NCBI RefSeq assembly: GCF_040419245.1
Contig: NZ_JAZHOH010000001.1
Coordinates: 1,488,001 to 1,552,000, forward strand
Direction of reading: 5' to 3'
Length of the DNA: 64,000 nt
From: Ewingella sp. CoE-038-23
Lineage (GTDB): Bacteria > Pseudomonadota > Gammaproteobacteria > Enterobacterales > Enterobacteriaceae
Shown here: positions 27,691 through 35,815 of the stretch, piece after piece
How positions within the stretch are numbered: position 1 is the stretch's first letter
Layout of the letters: the number at the start of each line of letters is the position of its first letter
Position numbers and translations under genes: made by a program
Notes under the pieces: model-generated
Databases searched by the model: none
Seen by the model: only the letters and a program-made list of their open reading frames with translations
Told to the model about the DNA's origin: nothing

Positions 27691-28459
27691 CTGGGCGGGC
27701 GTGCTGACCGGCCAGCCGCTGCAATGGATTATTTCCGGCTTTCTTACCACCTTATATGTGACGCTGGCCGCCAGCCTGTTGGCTACGTTGCTCACGCTGC
27801 TGCTATTGGTGCTGCGCCTCGCGCCGGGCCGCGTGGGCAGAGGCGTGGCGGCGGTGTATGTGTCGATATTTCGCAATACGCCGCTGCTGGTGCAACTGCT
27901 GTTTTGGTACTTTGCCGCCTATGGTGCGCTGCCGCAGGGGTGGCGTTTTTACATTGGCGACGAGCACCCATGGGCCACTTTACCGGTCAATATCGCGTGG
28001 CTGACGCCGGAGTTTCTCTGCGCCACCTGGGGGCTGGCGCTGTTTAGCGCGGCCTTTATTGTGGAAGAGGTGCAGGCCGGGCTGAACTCGGTGCCCGCCG
28101 GACAAAGGGAGGCCGCGATATCGCAAGGGTTCAGCCGCTGGGCGTTGCTGCGTTACGTGCTGTTGCCGCAGGCGCTGACCAACGCGTGGCAGCCGATCAC
28201 CGGCCAATATCTCAATCTAATGAAACTCTCGTCGCTGGCCACAGGTATTGGCTTCTCGGAGCTGACTTACCAGATAAGCCGCATCGAGAGTTACAACGCC
28301 CATGCGCTGGAAGGCTTCGCCATCGGCACCGCGCTCTATTTACTGCTCGGCTTAGTGATGGGCTGGCTGTTTATCACGTTAGGGCCAAAACGGCCGGGGC
28401 TGCGCCAGTCGCCATCCGCCGCCGTGGCTAATGCCGAAGGAGCACCGCGTGGAGTTTGA
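27674..28459 (+). CDS. Polar amino-acid-type ABC transporter permease (first subunit)
   Basis: Permease of 261 aa in the HisQ/GltJ family. The transmembrane domain begins at WIISGFLTTLYVTLAASLLATL, contains SIFRNTPLLVQLLFWYFAAY, and the EAA loop AAISQGFSRWALLRYVLLPQALTN. ATG at 27,674 with GAGGGGAAGG upstream; a TTG lies directly before it. GltJ-like permeases form heterodimers with GltK-like partners, here the next gene, which it overlaps by about 11 nt. Confidence 0.88.
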   Translation: MNWHLDWAGVLTGQPLQWIISGFLTTLYVTLAASLLATLLTLLLLVLRLAPGRVGRGVAAVYVSIFRNTPLLVQLLFWYFAAYGALPQGWRFYIGDEHPWATLPVNIAWLTPEFLCATWGLALFSAAFIVEEVQAGLNSVPAGQREAAISQGFSRWALLRYVLLPQALTNAWQPITGQYLNLMKLSSLATGIGFSELTYQISRIESYNAHALEGFAIGTALYLLLGLVMGWLFITLGPKRPGLRQSPSAAVANAEGAPRGV

Positions 28460-29138
28460 TTATTCGGTTCTGCACGACAACTTTACCTACCTTATGTGGG
28501 GGCGGGTGGCGGACGGCGAGCCGGGTGGCGTACTGCTGACCTTAATCATGGCTATCTCGGCGGGTGCCATCGCGCTGGTGCTGGGCGTGGGAATGGCGGC
28601 GCTGGCCTGGCGGTTTGGCGGCTGGACGCGGCGCGTGCTGTTCGTCTGGGCCGAGTTTATTCGCGGCATTCCACTGATCTTTGTGATTTTCTGGCTCTAC
28701 TTTCTACTGCCGGTGGTGTTTGGCAGTTCAATGCCGGGCGCGCTGACCGTGATACTGGCGCTGGCGTGGTTCACCTCGGCGGCGGTGATGCACTCTACGC
28801 TGGCCGGAATTGAGTCACTGCCCGCAGGCCAGAGCGAGGCGGGCACGGCTTCGGGTTTCAGCCAGTGGCAGGTTTTACGCATTCTGCTGCTGCCGCAGGC
28901 GTGGCCCAACCTGCTGCCGTCCTATCTCGGCTTGCTCATTGCGCTGCTAAAAGACACGTCGCTGGCGTTTATCGTTAACGTGCCGGAACTCACCACCGTC
29001 GCCGGGCAGGTGAATAATCGGGTGCAAATCTACCCGGCGGAGATCTTCCTGTTCATCGGCCTGATTTACTACCTGCTGTGCGCCACGCTGGCGGCGGTGG
29101 CGGGGAGATGGCTGGGGCAGCGTCATTCTCAACGCTAA
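28449..29138 (+). CDS. Polar amino-acid-type ABC transporter permease (second subunit)
   Basis: Permease of 229 aa, GltK-like, partner of the preceding one. FIRGIPLIFVIFWLYFLLPVV and the EAA loop GTASGFSQWQVLRILLLPQAWPN are the family blocks. The GTG at 28,449 is preferred because AAGGAG stands 7 nt before it; an ATG at 28,431 is less well placed. Last gene of the monooxygenase-importer operon and followed by terminator-like sequences. Confidence 0.88.
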   Translation: MEFDYSVLHDNFTYLMWGRVADGEPGGVLLTLIMAISAGAIALVLGVGMAALAWRFGGWTRRVLFVWAEFIRGIPLIFVIFWLYFLLPVVFGSSMPGALTVILALAWFTSAAVMHSTLAGIESLPAGQSEAGTASGFSQWQVLRILLLPQAWPNLLPSYLGLLIALLKDTSLAFIVNVPELTTVAGQVNNRVQIYPAEIFLFIGLIYYLLCATLAAVAGRWLGQRHSQR

Positions 29139-29201
29139 CCTCTGGGATTTGTATCAGAATGTTCATCGCGCCGAAGTGTGATGTCAGTGCCGATGTGGTC
29201 T

Positions 29202-29221
29202 TGCCGCGAGGCGGGTTTTTT
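29202..29221 (+). terminator. Short hairpin with T-run after the importer operon
   Basis: CCGC-GAG-GCGG is followed by G and TTTTTT. The stem is only 4 bp, so it is a weak intrinsic terminator, 64 bp after the last permease gene and backed by a second hairpin downstream. Confidence 0.45.
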
Positions 29222-29250
29222 ATTGCGCATTAAATGTCCAAATATCAATG

Positions 29251-29281
29251 ATAAAAGCCTTTGCAAAACGCAGGGGCTTTT
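29251..29281. terminator. Terminator-like hairpin before the MATE gene
   Basis: AAAAGCCTTTGC pairs with GCAGGGGCTTTT (two G-U pairs) around a 5-nt loop, with A-rich and T-rich flanks, so it could work on either strand. It insulates the MATE gene from the operon upstream. Confidence 0.6.
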
Positions 29282-29329
29282 ACCATTCTTAAAGTAGGCA
29301 TCTGACCTCACCTCATAGCTGGAACTATC

Positions 29330-30742
29330 TTGCAAAACATCAGAGTTACCGTGCAGCACGCGCTGGAGCGCACCAAGTGGTATCACAAACGGCGTTCCTA
29401 TCGTGTGTTGTTCTGGCGTGAAATTACTCCCCTCGCGGTACCGATATTTTTCGAAAATATGTGCGTGCTGCTCATGGGGGTGCTCAGCACCTTTCTGGTC
29501 AGCTGGTTGGGCAAGGAAGCGATGGCCGGCGTGGGGTTGGCGGACAGTTTCAATCTGGTGGTGATCGCCTTTTTTGCCGCGATAGACCTCGGTACCACCG
29601 TAGTGGTAGCCTTTAGCCTCGGCAAGCTGGATCGCAAACGCGCGCGCAACGCGGCGCGGCAGTCTTTAGTGCTGATGACCCTGTTTGCTTTGCTGCTGGC
29701 CGTCGGCATCGAGTTCGCCGGTGAGCATATTATTGACTGGATAGCGGGCAGTGCCGAGCCGCAGGTTAAGGCCCTCGCCCTGAATTATCTCACTATTACT
29801 GCGTGGAGTTATCCGGCTGCGGCCATCGCGCTGATCGGCTGTGGGGCCTTGCGCGGTGCCGGTAATACCAAGATCCCGATGCTTATCAACGGCGGGATGA
29901 ACATCCTCAACATTATTATCAGTAGCGTCCTGATTTATGGCTGCTTCGGCTGGGGCGGTTTGGGCTTTTCCGGTGCCGGATTGGGCCTGACGATCGCCCG
30001 CTATATCGGCGCAGCGGTGGTGATTTACGTGCTGATGATCGGCTTCAATCCGGCACTGCGCATTCCCCTTAAAAGCTATTTCAAACGCCTCAATACCGGC
30101 ATTTTGATGGAAGTGCTGAGCATCGGCGTGCCCGCCAGTATTGAATCCGTGCTGTTTAACGGCGGTAAATTGCTGACGCAGGTGTTCGTCGCCGGGATGG
30201 GGACTGACGTGATTGCCGGTAACTTTATTGCCGCGTCGATCGCCTCGCTGATTAACCTGCCGGGCAACGCCTTGGGTTCGACTTCTACCATTGTGGTCGG
30301 CACCCGTTTAGGGCGCGGGCAGATGGGGCAGGCAGAGCATCAACTGAAACATATTTTCTGGCTCTCAACCATTGGCCTGTGCGCGCTTTCGCTATTGTCA
30401 ATGCCCTTGGCTGGCCTGCTGGCGTCCTTCTATACCAAGGAAGATGATGTTATCCACGTGGTGAAAATGCTGGTGTGGCTGAACGCCGCCTTTATGCCAT
30501 TCTGGGCCGCCTCCTGGGTATTACCCGCCGGGCTGAAAGGGGCTCGCGACGCGCGTTTCACTATGTGGGTATCGCTCCTCAGCATGTGGGGTGGTCGCAT
30601 CGTCGCTGGTTATACCCTCGGCGTGGTGCTCGGTTTCGGCGTCATCGGTATCTGGCTCGGCATGTGCCTCGACTGGATCATTCGCGGCAGCTTCTTCTAC
30701 TGGCGACTGGCGAGTGGTAAATGGTTGTGGAAGTATCGCTAG
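29330..30742 (+). CDS. MATE family multidrug efflux transporter
   Basis: Inner-membrane cation-coupled exporter of 470 aa with about 12 hydrophobic helices in two repeats. The first half opens with EITPLAVPIFFENMCVLLMGVLST and contains GCGALRGAGNTKIPMLINGGMNIL, the second has IGVPASIESVLFNGGKLLTQVF and WVLPAGLKGARDARFTMWVS; these pseudo-repeated blocks are typical of MATE (NorM/DinF) proteins. The assumed start is TTG with a weak GGAA upstream; a GTG slightly downstream is an alternative, since the first 25 residues are basic and outside the domain. Substrate unknown. Confidence 0.85.
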   Translation: MQNIRVTVQHALERTKWYHKRRSYRVLFWREITPLAVPIFFENMCVLLMGVLSTFLVSWLGKEAMAGVGLADSFNLVVIAFFAAIDLGTTVVVAFSLGKLDRKRARNAARQSLVLMTLFALLLAVGIEFAGEHIIDWIAGSAEPQVKALALNYLTITAWSYPAAAIALIGCGALRGAGNTKIPMLINGGMNILNIIISSVLIYGCFGWGGLGFSGAGLGLTIARYIGAAVVIYVLMIGFNPALRIPLKSYFKRLNTGILMEVLSIGVPASIESVLFNGGKLLTQVFVAGMGTDVIAGNFIAASIASLINLPGNALGSTSTIVVGTRLGRGQMGQAEHQLKHIFWLSTIGLCALSLLSMPLAGLLASFYTKEDDVIHVVKMLVWLNAAFMPFWAASWVLPAGLKGARDARFTMWVSLLSMWGGRIVAGYTLGVVLGFGVIGIWLGMCLDWIIRGSFFYWRLASGKWLWKYR

Positions 30743-30756
30743 GGGTTTTCTTTGCT

Positions 30757-30788
30757 AAAAAGGCCGCTTCTCAGCGGCCTTTATTTTA
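30757..30788. terminator. Bidirectional terminator between MATE and permease genes
   Basis: AGGCCGC and GCGGCCT form a 7-bp perfect stem with a TTCTCA loop, flanked by AAAA on the left and TTTATTTT on the right. It lies between convergent genes and can serve both. Confidence 0.85.
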
Positions 30789-30799
30789 TCTACTGGAAA

Positions 30800-32332
30800 T
30801 TACACAGTTTTTTGTGGCTTCAGCGGCTGAGCCTTGGCAGCAGAAGTCGGCTGTGAAGTGATACCCGGCAGGGCGATTTTCAGGCCGAAGGTCAACAGGG
30901 CGTAGATCCCGCCGCCCACCAGCATCGACACAATAACGCCGATATTCGCGGTGGCGAACACGCTGTGGCGCGTTTCGTCCGTCAGCAGGAAGCCGACGAT
31001 GTGCGCGATGTACGGGTCGCCCGAGGTGATGGTGCCAAGGCCGACAATAGTGGCGGTAAACAGCGCAACCAGCGCGGTCCAACGGCCATTTCTGCCGCCG
31101 AATCCGGCTTTGTTGGCCATAGTAATATCCCAACCCAAACGTTTTTGGCGCAGGAAGTCGATCAGTTCAATCGCACCCGCCGAGCCCATCACCACCGAGA
31201 TTGACGCCAAGAATGATTGGAAGGTGGAGAGGAAAGAGTCGGAGATAAACATCAGATAGAACGCGCCGAAACCAATGATAATGGCGTTCAGCATGGTGGT
31301 GGTGGCACGGCTAGCAGGAATGCCCAGCGCCAACAGCGCCAGCCCTGAGCTGTAAACGCCGGTGATCGCCGCCGCCAGCAGGGAGATGATGATAACGATG
31401 GAGAATGGCACGTAGAACCAGAACGGCAGCAGGTTAGTCAGCGAGGCAATCGGCGCTTGCGCGGCGGCGGCACTGAGGTCCGGATTGCTGTCGGCCAAGA
31501 ACGCGCCGAGGATCAGTAAAATGCTCACCGGCAGAGAGATGCCCGCGGTGGTCCAGAAAATCACTTTTGAGGCCGGGGTTTTCTTCGGCAAGTAGCGCGC
31601 AAAGTCGCCGCCGTAGTTAAGGAAGCCCAGCCCGACCATGGTCATCGCCATCACCACGCCGCCGATGTAAGTCAGCAGGTCGCCGTGCGCCGCGCCGTGG
31701 CCCAGCTTGTCCCAGTGAATGTGTGGCAGCATCAGGAAGATAAAGATGATGCTCATAAAGCCGGTCAGCCAGGCGATGTATTTTTCGACTTTCATAATCA
31801 GCTGGTGGCCGTAAACCGCAATCGACATGGTTAATGCCAGACTCAGAATAAACCAGCCGAGGATGCACATCAGCGTCGGCTTGCCATCCGCCAGCGCAAA
31901 GGCCGTCGGCCAGAGTTTGGCAAATAGCGCCGCGCCGGTGGAAGAGGCCAGAGTGATCAGGGTAATTTTCCAACCCATATTGGAGATGTAGGCAAACAGG
32001 GTTGGGAATTTATTGCCGTGATAACCAAAGCAGAAACGGGTTTGGGTCAGCGTCGGCAGGCCAGTTCTTGGGCCGCCCACCGCCAAAATACCTACCAGAA
32101 TGCAGGAGAGCAGATACCCTATAATCCCGGCGGTGATGGACTGCCACAGGCTCAGTCCCAGCGAGTAAACATACACCCCGTAGGCGATACCGAGGATGGA
32201 GACGTTCCACGAAAACCAAATGGGGAACAGTCCGGAAGGGCTGCCGTACCTTTCGGATTCAGGTACGGCGTTAACCCCGTTGGATTCGACTTTGAGGCCG
32301 CTTGGTGCAGGTGAGTGTGTAGAGTTCGTCAT
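30800..32332 (-). CDS. NCS1-type purine/cytosine permease
   Basis: Inner-membrane symporter of 510 aa with about 12 helices. PSGLFPIWFSWNVSILGIAYG near the N-terminus, GGPRTGLPTLTQTRFCFGYHGN, and GLGFLNYGGDFARYLPK are family blocks of nucleobase-cation symporter 1 proteins such as CodB. It lies 22 bp downstream of deoD on the same strand, so the pair probably imports and processes purine compounds together. The substrate (purine base, nucleoside or other) is inferred from that neighbour. Confidence 0.85.
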   Translation of the reverse strand: MTNSTHSPAPSGLKVESNGVNAVPESERYGSPSGLFPIWFSWNVSILGIAYGVYVYSLGLSLWQSITAGIIGYLLSCILVGILAVGGPRTGLPTLTQTRFCFGYHGNKFPTLFAYISNMGWKITLITLASSTGAALFAKLWPTAFALADGKPTLMCILGWFILSLALTMSIAVYGHQLIMKVEKYIAWLTGFMSIIFIFLMLPHIHWDKLGHGAAHGDLLTYIGGVVMAMTMVGLGFLNYGGDFARYLPKKTPASKVIFWTTAGISLPVSILLILGAFLADSNPDLSAAAAQAPIASLTNLLPFWFYVPFSIVIIISLLAAAITGVYSSGLALLALGIPASRATTTMLNAIIIGFGAFYLMFISDSFLSTFQSFLASISVVMGSAGAIELIDFLRQKRLGWDITMANKAGFGGRNGRWTALVALFTATIVGLGTITSGDPYIAHIVGFLLTDETRHSVFATANIGVIVSMLVGGGIYALLTFGLKIALPGITSQPTSAAKAQPLKPQKTV

Positions 32333-32354
32333 CGGATAAGCCTTATAAATAAGA

Positions 32355-33065
32355 TCAATCGCTGAATATTGCTGTCTCTAAAGCCAGCTCAAACATGTTG
32401 TTTAATGTTTTTTGTAATTGTTCTGCGCTTGGCTCTTCGCCGGTGACGCTATTGACGCAGGCGGTCAACAGGCTCAGGGCTTTGGCGCGGTACTGCGCGG
32501 CGATGGTGTAAAGCGCCGAGGTTTCCATTTCTACTGCCAAAATATTCATTTTTTTGAGGGCTGGGAGCATACCTTCGGGTTTGTCATACAGCAGGTCGTT
32601 GGTAAAGGTGTTGCCGAACTGGGCGGGCAGTTGGCGATGCTGCGACACCGTCCAGCAGCGGCGCAGCAGGTCAAAATCGGGCACGGCGGCGAAGTCGTAA
32701 CCGCCAAAACGGTCGCGGTTGGCGGAAGAAGAGGTGCCCGCGCCGGTAGCGACAATCACGTTGCTCATGTCCACCGTGCTATCCACCGCGCCGCAGGTGC
32801 CGATGCGAATCAGCTTCTTCACGCCAAATTCGTTAATCAGCTCATGGGCATAGATTGATACGGACGGGATCCCCATGCCGTGGGCCATCAGCGAGAGAGG
32901 TTTGCCGCGATAGTAGCCAGTAAAGCCAAACATATTGCGGGTATCGCAAACGCGTTTGGCGTCAGTCAAATAGGTCTCGGCGATGTACTGGGCGCGCAGC
33001 GGGTCCCCCGGCATGATTACGGTTTCGGCAAAATCGCCCGGGTTGGCATTAATATGTGGCGTCAT
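32355..33065 (-). CDS. deoD: Purine nucleoside phosphorylase DeoD-type
   Basis: Hexameric-type purine nucleoside phosphorylase, 236 aa, which splits purine (deoxy)nucleosides with phosphate to base and (deoxy)ribose-1-phosphate. MTPHINANPGDFAETVIMPG at the start, MGIPSVSIYAHELI, IRIGTCGAV (phosphate site) and VEMETSALY (ribose site) are diagnostic. The start follows AGGAGG. It is not in the usual deoCABD operon but with an NCS1 permease, so it may be a second, specialised copy; residue changes around WTVSQHRQLPAQ could bear on specificity. Confidence 0.9.
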   Translation of the reverse strand: MTPHINANPGDFAETVIMPGDPLRAQYIAETYLTDAKRVCDTRNMFGFTGYYRGKPLSLMAHGMGIPSVSIYAHELINEFGVKKLIRIGTCGAVDSTVDMSNVIVATGAGTSSSANRDRFGGYDFAAVPDFDLLRRCWTVSQHRQLPAQFGNTFTNDLLYDKPEGMLPALKKMNILAVEMETSALYTIAAQYRAKALSLLTACVNSVTGEEPSAEQLQKTLNNMFELALETAIFSD

Positions 33066-33382
33066 CTGATGGCCTCCTGACTGGGATGTAGGCCATCATG
33101 GTAGAAAGCCCTTCGCGCGTAGAAAAAGGCAAATGTCCGACCCTGGCCGACGGCGATCACAAAATTGATTTTTACTGGTCTGCGCGACTATGGCGGCGAG
33201 GCAAAGTGGTGTAGGAGAAAGGAGACTCAGGGCGAGGATCGTGCAAGGGGCATTGACAATGATCAGGGCCGATCGTTAGTCTCAGCAGCCCCTCGACTTC
33301 GCGAGCGGCGCGATGGGTAATCCTCAGGGTTGGCGTTACTCACTTAACTATTATTTCGGGCCGGTCGGAGAGCGACGACATC
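33066..33382. promoter_or_regulatory. Divergent intergenic region between deoD and the Crp-like regulator
   Basis: A 317-bp gap between divergent genes. It should carry the promoters of the deoD-permease pair and of the regulator, and the regulator may act here. I find no clear palindromic operator, RNA gene or small ORF. Confidence 0.3.
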
Positions 33383-34051
33383 ATGACAATCATTCAGCAA
33401 TACGCTCAGCGCGGATACAAAATCCTGCGCGACGCGGTACACGCCGCGTCACTCAAAGACAAAGTGATTGGCCCCGATGAGTTCATTTTGCGTCAGGGGG
33501 AAGAGATTCAGGCGTTGTACTGGATAACCCTCGGCGAATACACCATGCATTACAATGCCGAAAACGGTAAGACCTTCAGCCTCGGCCAGCGCTTCGTTAG
33601 CGACACTATTATTGGAGAAATCGAATACCTCACCCAGACGCCCAGCCAGTTTTCCGTCGTGGCTCACGAGGCCATGGCGGTGAAAGTCATTCCGCTGGCG
33701 ATGATGGACAGCATCCTCACCAGCCACGTGGAGGTCGGCGTTTGGCTTAGCCAGCTGCTATCCCTCAGCTACCAACGCGGTATGGCAAAAACCATGGAAC
33801 GCTTCTTACAGCCACTGGTGTTTAACATCGTCGCCGACCTTTACGAGCGTCATCAGCAGCAAAAACCGCTGGTGGATTTCTCCCAGGTTTACCGCGAAGC
33901 CGAACGCTTCGGCTGCTCCGAGCGCACCTATCGGCGGGTGATCAATCAGCTGATGGAAGAGAACTACATCCAAAAAAACGCGAATGAGTATGTTATCTGC
34001 GACATAGACAAGTTCCGCCAGATATTGACCCATTCAGTCAGGGTGGGATAA
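33383..34051 (+). CDS. Crp/Fnr-family transcriptional regulator (YeiL-like)
   Basis: Regulator of 222 aa with an N-terminal cyclic-nucleotide-binding-type beta barrel (about residues 25-110; LRQGEEIQALYWITLGEYTMH, IIGEIEYLTQTPSQFSVVA) and a C-terminal helix-turn-helix (about 160-205; YREAERFGCSERTYRRVINQLMEENYIQ). No cysteine pattern of Fnr is visible and the cAMP-contact residues of Crp are not recognisable. E. coli YeiL, of similar layout, also lies among nucleoside genes; here the divergent deoD-permease pair is the obvious target. Ligand unknown. Confidence 0.75.
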   Translation: MTIIQQYAQRGYKILRDAVHAASLKDKVIGPDEFILRQGEEIQALYWITLGEYTMHYNAENGKTFSLGQRFVSDTIIGEIEYLTQTPSQFSVVAHEAMAVKVIPLAMMDSILTSHVEVGVWLSQLLSLSYQRGMAKTMERFLQPLVFNIVADLYERHQQQKPLVDFSQVYREAERFGCSERTYRRVINQLMEENYIQKNANEYVICDIDKFRQILTHSVRVG

Positions 34052-34080
34052 GTAGCTCTAACGATTTGAATCGGAAAGCA

Positions 34081-34111
34081 AAAAGCCCGCTTAGTTTCCT
34101 AAGCGGGCTTT
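34081..34111. terminator. Terminator downstream of tRNA-Asn
   Basis: AAAAGCCCGCTTAG and CTAAGCGGGCTTTT form a 14-bp perfect stem with a TTTC loop. On the minus strand it ends tRNA-Asn transcription 8 bp after the CCA end; on the plus strand it can end the regulator gene. Confidence 0.9.
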
Positions 34112-34118
34112 TCTAATT

Positions 34119-34194
34119 TGGCTCCTCTGACTGGACTCGAACCAGTGACATACGGATTAACAGTCCGCCGTTCTACCGACTGAACTACAGAGGA
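34119..34194 (-). tRNA. tRNA-Asn (anticodon GTT)
   Basis: Read on the minus strand, the 76-nt gene begins TCCTCTGTAGTTCAGTCGGT and ends GTCAGAGGAGCCA with encoded CCA. The acceptor stem TCCTCTG/CAGAGGA pairs fully, the anticodon loop is CTGTTAATC with GTT, and the T-arm has GGTTCGAGTCC. It is intact. Its 3' part (34,118-34,134) is the sequence repeated at the island boundary 35,541-35,557. Confidence 0.97.
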
Positions 34195-34212
34195 ATCGCG
34201 TGAATGGGGCGA

Positions 34213-34241
34213 ATAATATCGAGTGACATTGTTGATAGCAA
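34213..34241 (-). promoter_or_regulatory. Promoter of tRNA-Asn
   Basis: On the minus strand, TTGCTA (-35), a 17-bp spacer and TATTAT (-10) are followed by CGCCCC, a GC-rich discriminator typical of stable-RNA promoters under stringent control. The -10 box ends 18 bp upstream of the tRNA. Confidence 0.75.
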
Positions 34242-34444
34242 AGATTTTTTTGCTTCCACAATCTGATGGGAGACAATTTGTGCAGACGGCTCAAGAACGA
34301 GCGACTTTTCATCAATATTCATCAAATAAACTGAACCCTTAGGTTAAATAAATGAAATTTATTCTCATCCTGAGAGGCGTAGAGTAAGGGTATCGCTGTG
34401 CCATATCCTCTTGGGATAGGCCGGAATCTGAGGATACTTTTACT

Positions 34445-35467
34445 ATGAAAAAGATTGGCTTTTTATCGTTCGGCCACTGGACGCCATCGCCACAGTCGGC
34501 GACCCGTTCGGCGTCTGACGTGCTGCTTCAATCCATCGATCTCGCCGTGGCGGCTGAAGAACTGGGCGCAGATGGCGCTTATTTCCGCGTTCACCACTTT
34601 GCTCGCCAACTGAGTTCGCCATTCCCGCTTTTGGCGGCTATCGGCGCAAAAACCAGTAAGATTGAGATTGGTACTGGCGTGATCGACATGCGCTATGAGA
34701 ATCCGCTGTACATGGCTGAAAGCGCCAGCGCCGCAGACCTGATCTCCGGCGGGCGTTTGCAACTCGGTATCAGCCGCGGATCGCCGGAGCAGGTGATTGA
34801 CGGCTGGCGTCACTTTGGTTTCCAGCCAGCCGAGGGTGAAACCGACACCGATATGGCGCGTCGCCACACTGAAGAGTTTTTAGAAGTGATACGCGGGAAG
34901 GGGTTTGCCGAGCCGCATCCGCAGCCGATGTTCCCTAATCCTCCGGGCTTACTGCGCCCAGAGCCTTATTCGGCTGGCCTGCGTGAGCGCATCTGGTGGG
35001 GGGCGGCGACCAACGCGACCTCTATTTGGGCCGCCAAGTTGGGAATGCATCTGCAAAGCTCGACGCTGAAATTTGATGAAACCGGCGAGCCGTTCCACAT
35101 TCAGCAGGCGAAGCAGATTCGCGCTTACCGCGCTGCGTGGGCCGAAGCGGGGCATCAGCATGCGCCACGAGTCTCTGTCAGCCGCAGTATTTTTGCGCTG
35201 ATGAATGACCGTGACCGCGCCTACTTTGGCTCCAGCAGCAATGACGGCGATAAAATCGGTTATCTCGATGAGCAAACCCGCGCCATTTTCGGCCGTAGCT
35301 ATGCCGCAGATCCAGAAACGCTGGTGAAACAGTTAAAACAGGACGAAGCCATCGCCGAAGCCGACACTATTTTGCTGACGGTACCCAACCAACTGGGTGT
35401 GGATTACAACGTGCACGTGATCGAGTCGATCCTTAAGCATGTCGCTCCAGCGATGGGCTGGCGTTAG
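34445..35467 (+). CDS. LLM class flavin-dependent oxidoreductase (luciferase-like)
   Basis: Luciferase-like monooxygenase fold protein of 340 aa. IDLAVAAEELGADGAYFRVHHFA, KIEIGTGVIDMRYENPLYMAE and SGGRLQLGISRGSPEQVIDGW are blocks of the MsnO8/YhbW-like group. The ATG follows GAGGATA. It lies between the intact tRNA-Asn and the truncated tRNA-Asn remnant, thus just outside the mobile element; it is followed by the second tRNA-type terminator. Substrate unknown. Confidence 0.85.
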   Translation: MKKIGFLSFGHWTPSPQSATRSASDVLLQSIDLAVAAEELGADGAYFRVHHFARQLSSPFPLLAAIGAKTSKIEIGTGVIDMRYENPLYMAESASAADLISGGRLQLGISRGSPEQVIDGWRHFGFQPAEGETDTDMARRHTEEFLEVIRGKGFAEPHPQPMFPNPPGLLRPEPYSAGLRERIWWGAATNATSIWAAKLGMHLQSSTLKFDETGEPFHIQQAKQIRAYRAAWAEAGHQHAPRVSVSRSIFALMNDRDRAYFGSSSNDGDKIGYLDEQTRAIFGRSYAADPETLVKQLKQDEAIAEADTILLTVPNQLGVDYNVHVIESILKHVAPAMGWR

Positions 35468-35500
35468 GAATAGGGCATACGATTAGAGACACAAAAACCA

Positions 35501-35534
35501 AAAAGCCCGCTTAAGTTTCCTTAAGCGGGCTTTT
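35501..35534. terminator. Second tRNA-Asn-type terminator
   Basis: AAAAGCCCGCTTAAG pairs perfectly with CTTAAGCGGGCTTTT (15 bp, TTTC loop). It is nearly the same as the terminator at 34,081 and adjoins a tRNA-Asn 3' remnant, so it belongs to a second tRNA-Asn locus split by the island. Confidence 0.88.
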
Positions 35535-35540
35535 CTAAAT

Positions 35541-35557
35541 TTGGCTCCTCTGACTGG
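35541..35557 (-). other. Attachment site (att) at the left end of the integrative element
   Basis: The minus strand reads CCAGTCAGAGGAGCCAA, the last 16 nt of tRNA-Asn plus one base. Identity with the intact tRNA stops exactly here, and what follows is unrelated AT-rich DNA. The same 17-bp sequence is known as the direct repeat of the Yersinia high-pathogenicity island and ICEKp1 at asn tRNA genes. Since the tRNA runs right to left, the intact copy rebuilt on integration should lie at the far right end, outside the window, next to the integrase. Confidence 0.88.
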
Positions 35558-35815
35558 GATCGCCTTTGCCAGTAACTGGCTAATAATTAAGCTAACCTTG
35601 AATTCTTACTCTGTCAAGACCACCATAATGACCACCAACTGCTGAAGGTTGCACAAAACTGTTTTAAAAGTCCTTTTATAAGTGAAAACGCCGTTGATAC
35701 AACCTTGCAAGCAAGGGAAGGGTGATTATCTGATATGACCCTACCCGGAAATCCTGCTCCAATCAGAAACAGAATTCCGGCATGATAAACACTCTCCTGA
35801 AGGGAGGTGGTGCCG

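Noticed and set aside
35542..35557. Second tRNA-Asn gene
   Set aside because: Just the 3' end is present; the D-arm, anticodon arm and most of the T-arm are absent, so it is an attachment remnant.
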